A stretch of DNA of 56,483 bases from Caldilineales bacterium (lineage in GTDB: Bacteria; Chloroflexota; Anaerolineae; J102). The DNA lies in the NCBI GenBank assembly GCA_019695115.1, contig JAIBAP010000038.1:1-56483 (forward strand). Direction: 5' to 3'. Each line of letters opens with the position of its first letter. Positions within the stretch are counted from its first letter, which is position 1. A program made the translations under genes and the position numbers. Of the stretch, positions 52,406-56,483 are shown one piece after another. The notes below the pieces were generated by a model. The model was not told the DNA's origin and ran no database searches. It was given only the letters and a program-made list of their open reading frames with translations.

Positions 52406-53443
52406 TCATTGGCTGGCGCTTGAGCGGTCAGGGGCCAGGAGCAAAACGGCGCGGTTGGCGCAATGCGGCAAGGCCCGCCCCGCCAGCCCCGCCAGCAGAT
52501 TCTCGACCGCCATCTCGGCCATGCGGACGCGAGTGGGCAGGCTGGCGCTGCCGATGTGCGGCAGGACGACGACGTTCGGCAGGGCCAGCAGGGGATGATG
52601 GGGAGGAAGCGGTTCGGGCGTGGTCACATCCAGCCCGGCGGCGGCGATGCGGCCAGAGGCCAGCGCCTCGACCAGGGCGGTCTGATCGACCACGCCCCCG
52701 CGGGCGGTGTTGATCAGGACAGCGGCCGGCTTCATCTGCGCCAGGGCGGAGGCGTCGATCAGGTGGTGGGTGGCCGCCGAGTAGGGGCAGTGCAGGCTGA
52801 TGAAGTCGCTGCGGGCCAGCAATTCGGCGAAATCGACCCAGGTCGCGCCCAGGTCGGCTGCCAGCGGGCTGGGGCGGGGGTTGTGATAGAGGAGGGTGAC
52901 GCCGAACCCGGCCAGACGGCGGGCGACGGCGGCGCCGATGCGCCCGAGGCCGATAATACCGACGGTGCTGCCGTGCAAGTCCGGTCCAACCCAGCCCAGG
53001 GGATCCCAGGTGCGCCAGCGGCCGGCCCGCACATCGTTGGCGGCCTCGACCAGCCGCCGGGCCGTGGCCAGCATCAGGGCCAGGGTCAGGTCGGCGGTGG
53101 CCTCGGTCAGCACGCCGGGCGTGTGGCCCACGGGGATGCCCCGCGCCGTACAGGCGGCGAGATCGATGTTGTCCACCCCCACCGCCATCTGGCTGACCAC
53201 GCGCAGCCCTGGCCCGGCTGCCTCCAGCAGGGCGGCGTCGATGCGGTCGGTCAGCAGGCACAGCAGCCCATCGCAGCCGGCCACGCGCTCGCACAGCGCC
53301 TCATACGGCGGCGGCCCCGGTTCCGGCCAGACATCGAGGGCGATGGGCGCCGCCAACAACGGCGCCCTGGCCGCCTCCGGCAGAACGCGGGTGAGGAAGA
53401 CGCGGGGAAGGGAGGGCGATGGGGGGTTGGCAGCTGGCGACAT
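52406..53443 (-). CDS. D-isomer-specific 2-hydroxyacid dehydrogenase (glyoxylate/hydroxypyruvate reductase type)
   Basis: The protein has 345 residues from ATG 53443. The NAD motif is VGIIGLGRIGAAVARRL; a catalytic Arg lies in INTARGGVVDQTALVEAL, a Glu in GLDVTTPEPLPPHHPLL, and the His in VVVLPHIGSASLPTR. VSQMAVGVDNIDLAACTARG is the substrate-domain hinge typical of glyoxylate reductase (GyaR/GhrB). It reduces glyoxylate or hydroxypyruvate with NAD(P)H. It lies 32 bases after the GT39 gene. Confidence 0.88.
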   Translation of the reverse strand: MSPAANPPSPSLPRVFLTRVLPEAARAPLLAAPIALDVWPEPGPPPYEALCERVAGCDGLLCLLTDRIDAALLEAAGPGLRVVSQMAVGVDNIDLAACTARGIPVGHTPGVLTEATADLTLALMLATARRLVEAANDVRAGRWRTWDPLGWVGPDLHGSTVGIIGLGRIGAAVARRLAGFGVTLLYHNPRPSPLAADLGATWVDFAELLARSDFISLHCPYSAATHHLIDASALAQMKPAAVLINTARGGVVDQTALVEALASGRIAAAGLDVTTPEPLPPHHPLLALPNVVVLPHIGSASLPTRVRMAEMAVENLLAGLAGRALPHCANRAVLLLAPDRSSASQ

Positions 53444-53475
53444 GGTGATCACGCGGCGCGGGGACGGCGGGAGCC

Positions 53476-55797
53476 TCATTCGATGCGCAGCGGGCAAAGC
53501 GCCAGGGCATCGCCCAGCGTCTGGCCGACGGCATCGAGCAAGGGCAAACGTGCGCTCGCGTCCGGCCGGTACAGGCCGACGAGGGGATGATAGAGGCCGG
53601 GCGGGGCATCCTCCGGCACGACGAGCAGGCGGCGGTCGGCGGCGACGGGCGGGCCATCAGCCTGGGCCACTTTGGCGCCCGTGCGGTCGTCGAGGAGCTG
53701 GACGAAGACCGAGACCCCCGCCATCTCCGCGGACCCCATCTCCCACGCCAGACTCAACTCGACCACCTGGCCGGGAGAAACGGCCCGCGGCCCCAGGATG
53801 AAGGCGCGGAGCCTGACCCCACCCGCAAAGGCGGCGATGCTTTCCCCATCCTCGCCCGGCTGCAACTCGAAAGCCCCCACCCGCACGCTATCCCCCAGGG
53901 CCGAGCCGTCGGCCGCCACGGCTGCCAGCCGTTCGCCGCTGACCGGGTCGTAGACTGCCAGGTTCAGAACGGCGCGATCGGGTGGGCAGGCGGCGCGGGG
54001 GACGCCGATGAGGGCGAGGTCGGGGACGATCTTACCCGTCGGCCAGCCCGAAAGCGGGCGCTCACCCCGGCCAGGGGCGGCGTCGCGCTGGGCGAGGACG
54101 CGGTCGTGCTCGCCCAGGAGTTGGGCGCTGACCCTGGCCTCGGCTGGGGCCGGCCCATCGCGGCGCCACCACAGGCGCACGGCCAATGGCTGACCGGGTT
54201 GCAGCGATGCAGCCAGGGGTTCGGCTGCCAGCAGGGTGAGGCCATCGCCGAAGCGGACGGGGAAGGGCAGAAGCGAGGGCGGCGCCGCCGCCGGCAACGG
54301 CTCGAAGCCGGCCTGACGCCGGTAGACCACGACCGGGCTACCCCAGAAGCGGGCGTCGTCGAAGCGTTGCACGGGCCGGTAGGCCGCCTGGAACCAGGCA
54401 TCGCCGCGCGGATCGAGGTTGTAGAGTGGGTTGATGGCGGTGAGGGCCAGGTAGTCGGGCTGGTAGGTCTGCAACGTCCAGGCGGGGTCGCCGCGCGCCA
54501 GGGCGGCGGCGGCGGCCGGCTGGATCAGGCCCAGGAAATCGACCATCGGCCGGTCGCTGCTAAAGCCCATGACGCCGACCTCGCTCACGCCGACGGTTGC
54601 GGCGGCCGGGGTCTCGGCGGCCAACCACTCGCCCACCCGCCGATAGACATCGACTTTGGCCTCGGGCAGGACTTTGCTGAGGGCCGTGTTCGGCTCGGGC
54701 AAGGGGGCGTGCAGGCCGCGTGCGATGCCGGCGAGTGACCAGACGGGCGGGAACAGGAGCAGGGCCGAGGCGGCAACCAGGGCAAGGGGGCGCAGCGCCG
54801 GGTTGAGCTTGCCGGCCGTCTCGACCAGCCCCGCCCCGCCCAGGGCCAGCAGGAGGACGGTCGCCGGAACCAACGGCGCGTAGTACCAGAAGTAGGGCGC
54901 GACGCCCAACCACTGGTAGGCGGCGGCGTGCAAGACCGCCCAGCCGACGAAGACCAGCGCCCATCGCTGGCGACGGAGGGCGCGGATGAAGCCGGCGACC
55001 AAGAAGAGGCCGCTGAGGGCATAGAGAGGCGCTTGCGCCAGCCAGCCGGTCAGCAGGATGCCCAGCCCACCCAGATAGCTCGTCCCGGCAAAGAAGCCGG
55101 TGACGCCAACGGCGGTCTGGCCGCGCTTGGCAAACAGCGTGACCGGCAGAGGCGAGCCGAAACTGAGGGTCAGGAAGATCAGGACGGGGGCGGCGACGGC
55201 GATTCCTGCCAGGGCCATACGCCAGGGTGGGCGTCGCCGCCGCGCTGCTCGCCAGGCAAAGAGGAGGAGGGCGAGGAGGGCGGCGTCGTAGCGGGTGACG
55301 GTAGCCAGGCCCAGCCAGATGCCCGCCCAGCCGGGCCGGTCGCGGGCGTCGGCTACGAACGCCGCCAACGCCAGGGCGAGGAGTAAAGCCGTCTCCATGC
55401 CCAGCGCCAGCCACAGCAGCGGCGCCAGCAGATACAGCGCCCCCGCCAGCCAGGCCACCGTCCGCTGCCCCTGGCGCAGCGCGTAGGCGGCCAACAGCGC
55501 CGCCCCCGCGCCAATGCACAGCCCCCCCAACACGTTTCCCACCAGCGGCAGGTCGAGTCCCAGGCGGGCAGGCAGGCTGAGCAGCAGCCCATACAGCGGC
55601 GCCGTAGTGCTGAGCACGCGTTCGCCTGGGTTGTAGACGAAGCCGAGGCCGCGGGCCAGATTGGCGGCGTAGCGATAGGTGACGAAGGCATCATCGACGG
55701 CAAGACGGCGCAGGCTGATGGTGAGGCCCACCAACGCCAGCGCCGCCAGCGCCAATCCGCCAGTTTCCCACCGGCGACGGATGCCCGGCCTCACCAC
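53476..55797 (-). CDS. Large GT39-like polytopic glycosyltransferase
   Basis: The protein has 773 residues from GTG 55797, overlapping the nitroreductase stop by seven bases. The membrane part has about eleven helices. The first loop reads LAVDDAFVTYRYAANLARGLGF-like text in two parts, with the acidic DDAF expected of GT-C enzymes acting on lipid-phosphate donors. The soluble C-terminal region (about 440-773) has two beta-rich segments, including LRLW-type AVRLWWRRDG and ELSLAWEMGS, similar in style to the end of the 37165 protein. Its acceptor is unknown. Confidence 0.82.
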   Translation of the reverse strand: MVRPGIRRRWETGGLALAALALVGLTISLRRLAVDDAFVTYRYAANLARGLGFVYNPGERVLSTTAPLYGLLLSLPARLGLDLPLVGNVLGGLCIGAGAALLAAYALRQGQRTVAWLAGALYLLAPLLWLALGMETALLLALALAAFVADARDRPGWAGIWLGLATVTRYDAALLALLLFAWRAARRRRPPWRMALAGIAVAAPVLIFLTLSFGSPLPVTLFAKRGQTAVGVTGFFAGTSYLGGLGILLTGWLAQAPLYALSGLFLVAGFIRALRRQRWALVFVGWAVLHAAAYQWLGVAPYFWYYAPLVPATVLLLALGGAGLVETAGKLNPALRPLALVAASALLLFPPVWSLAGIARGLHAPLPEPNTALSKVLPEAKVDVYRRVGEWLAAETPAAATVGVSEVGVMGFSSDRPMVDFLGLIQPAAAAALARGDPAWTLQTYQPDYLALTAINPLYNLDPRGDAWFQAAYRPVQRFDDARFWGSPVVVYRRQAGFEPLPAAAPPSLLPFPVRFGDGLTLLAAEPLAASLQPGQPLAVRLWWRRDGPAPAEARVSAQLLGEHDRVLAQRDAAPGRGERPLSGWPTGKIVPDLALIGVPRAACPPDRAVLNLAVYDPVSGERLAAVAADGSALGDSVRVGAFELQPGEDGESIAAFAGGVRLRAFILGPRAVSPGQVVELSLAWEMGSAEMAGVSVFVQLLDDRTGAKVAQADGPPVAADRRLLVVPEDAPPGLYHPLVGLYRPDASARLPLLDAVGQTLGDALALCPLRIE

Positions 55798-56303
55798 CTC
55801 TCCCAGTGCACCACATCCGCCAGCGGACGGCGGCCGCCCTGTTTGGGTGGGCGAGCGAGGTCGTCGGGGTTGGCGGGATAGCCGAAGGAGATGGCGCTAT
55901 AGCACATCAGTTCGGGCGGCAGGCCCAGCAGCTCCCGCGCTCGTTCGATCTCGTAGATGTTGGCCATGACCGAGCCAATGCCGAGTTCGTGCGCGGCCAG
56001 CATCATGTTCTGGGCGGCGGCGCCCAAATCGAAGGCCACCGGCCAGCGTTCGCGCCAGTCTCCGGTGACAAGAGCCACGCCCACCGTCGCCCCGGCCAGA
56101 TGCCCGGCCCAGTCTCCGCACTGGCTGAGAGCGATCAGGCGTTCACGGTCGCGCAGGACGATGAAATGCCAGGGTTGGTTGTTCTTGGAGCTGCCGGCCA
56201 GCCGCCCGGCGTTGAGAATGCGGTTCAAATCCGCCTCGGCGATGGCCTGGTCGCTGAACTGCCGAAGCGAGCGTTTGCTGCGGATGGCATCATAAACATT
56301 CAT
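55791..56303 (-). CDS. Nitroreductase-family flavoprotein
   Basis: The protein has 170 residues, the usual size. It begins MNVYDAIRSKRSLRQFSDQAI, the FMN phosphate-binding Arg-Ser-x-Arg motif. SSKNNQPWHFIVLRD is the conserved Asn-x-Gln-Pro-Trp flavin loop, and NMMLAAHELGIGSVM and SAISFGYPAN complete the fold. Substrates range from nitroaromatics to dihydropteridines and cannot be read from sequence. It is the first gene of the minus-strand run through GT39 to the 2-hydroxyacid dehydrogenase. Confidence 0.9.
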   Translation of the reverse strand: MNVYDAIRSKRSLRQFSDQAIAEADLNRILNAGRLAGSSKNNQPWHFIVLRDRERLIALSQCGDWAGHLAGATVGVALVTGDWRERWPVAFDLGAAAQNMMLAAHELGIGSVMANIYEIERARELLGLPPELMCYSAISFGYPANPDDLARPPKQGGRRPLADVVHWERW

Positions 56304-56316
56304 AGCTGCGTCTCTT

Positions 56317-56360
56317 CGTTGATTGTTGATTGTTGAGTGTTGAGTGTTGAGTGTTGAGAT
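56317..56360. repeat. Heptanucleotide array, GTTGATT/GTTGAGT type
   Basis: Six 7-base units (GTTGATT x2, GTTGAGT x3, GTTGAGA) lie just upstream of the nitroreductase gene. The remaining 123 bases to the window edge show no gene. Confidence 0.85.
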
Positions 56361-56483
56361 GCCGTTGGTTTATTTATGGTCAAGTAAAGTAGGCATGGAA
56401 ACTGGTTGAACAATGGTTGAGCGTGTGGCAAAATGAGCGTCGGCCATAGACGTATGGCAGCAACTACAGCCAAGTCACTTTGA

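Overview
The window is GC-rich bacterial chromosome with no rRNA, tRNA, phage or transposase genes. The overall style suggests a Chloroflexota (Anaerolineae/Caldilineae-type) genome. The basis is Thr/Pro-rich lipoprotein linkers, a DUF3048 lipoprotein, a very large cyclase/ATPase/TPR protein, several GT39-like membrane proteins and many short repeat arrays. This lineage call is inference from style; no marker phylogeny was possible.

Layout. (1) 1-2390: the 3' end of a TPR gene made of near-identical 120-bp repeats, a family 2 glycosyltransferase interrupted in frame by heptanucleotide repeats, and five tandem 91-bp hairpin units. (2) 2392-4934 (minus): a sugar operon (Gfo/Idh/MocA oxidoreductase, ThuA-like protein, sugar isomerase). 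(3) 5220-9214: an orphan ABC ATPase, a coiled-coil nuclease-like protein, an NmrA-like protein and a zinc alcohol dehydrogenase. (4) 9301-12679 (minus): an ABC-2/NatAB-type exporter operon, divergent from a CooC-like nickel-insertion ATPase (12873). (5) 13876-15450: a lower-GC island with a phosphodiester-glycosidase-like gene, a MITE-like palindrome and a dispersed 92-bp palindromic element. (6) 15451-27869: a formate dehydrogenase, a HicB-like protein, FdhD, a soluble-adenylyl-cyclase-like protein, a Crp regulator, a repeat-rich peptide with a RiPP-type leader, and a PqqD-like/M50 protease fused to two cyclic-nucleotide-binding domains. (7) 28048-37064: zinc-finger protein, phosphatase, GT39, uvrA, DUF3048 lipoprotein, a decayed antitoxin and glutamate dehydrogenase. 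(8) 37165-44112: GT39, miaB, a LysM cell-surface protein and GT4. (9) 44109-48334 (minus): binding lipoprotein, mltG, ruvX and a baseplate-J-like membrane protein. (10) 48481-56303 (minus): nucleotidyltransferase-HEPN pair coupled to alaS, a decayed antitoxin/HNH pair, a 2-hydroxyacid dehydrogenase, GT39 and a nitroreductase.

The most interesting region is 18653-27869. A cyclase that should make cAMP is followed after 9 bases by a Crp-family regulator. A perfect TGTGA-N6-TCACA operator overlaps the stop codon of that regulator and sits just upstream of a promoter-like sequence. The next gene encodes a leader-plus-repeat peptide. A 17-bp perfect hairpin separates it from a membrane metalloprotease that carries a PqqD-like domain and two canonical cNMP pockets. 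I read this as a possible cAMP-controlled peptide maturation or export system, with cAMP acting on both transcription and the protease.

A second theme is repeats. At least eight places hold low-complexity arrays that all have a 7-base period but use different 7-base words, often arranged as palindromes at gene ends. They recall the heptanucleotide STRR sequences of filamentous cyanobacteria.
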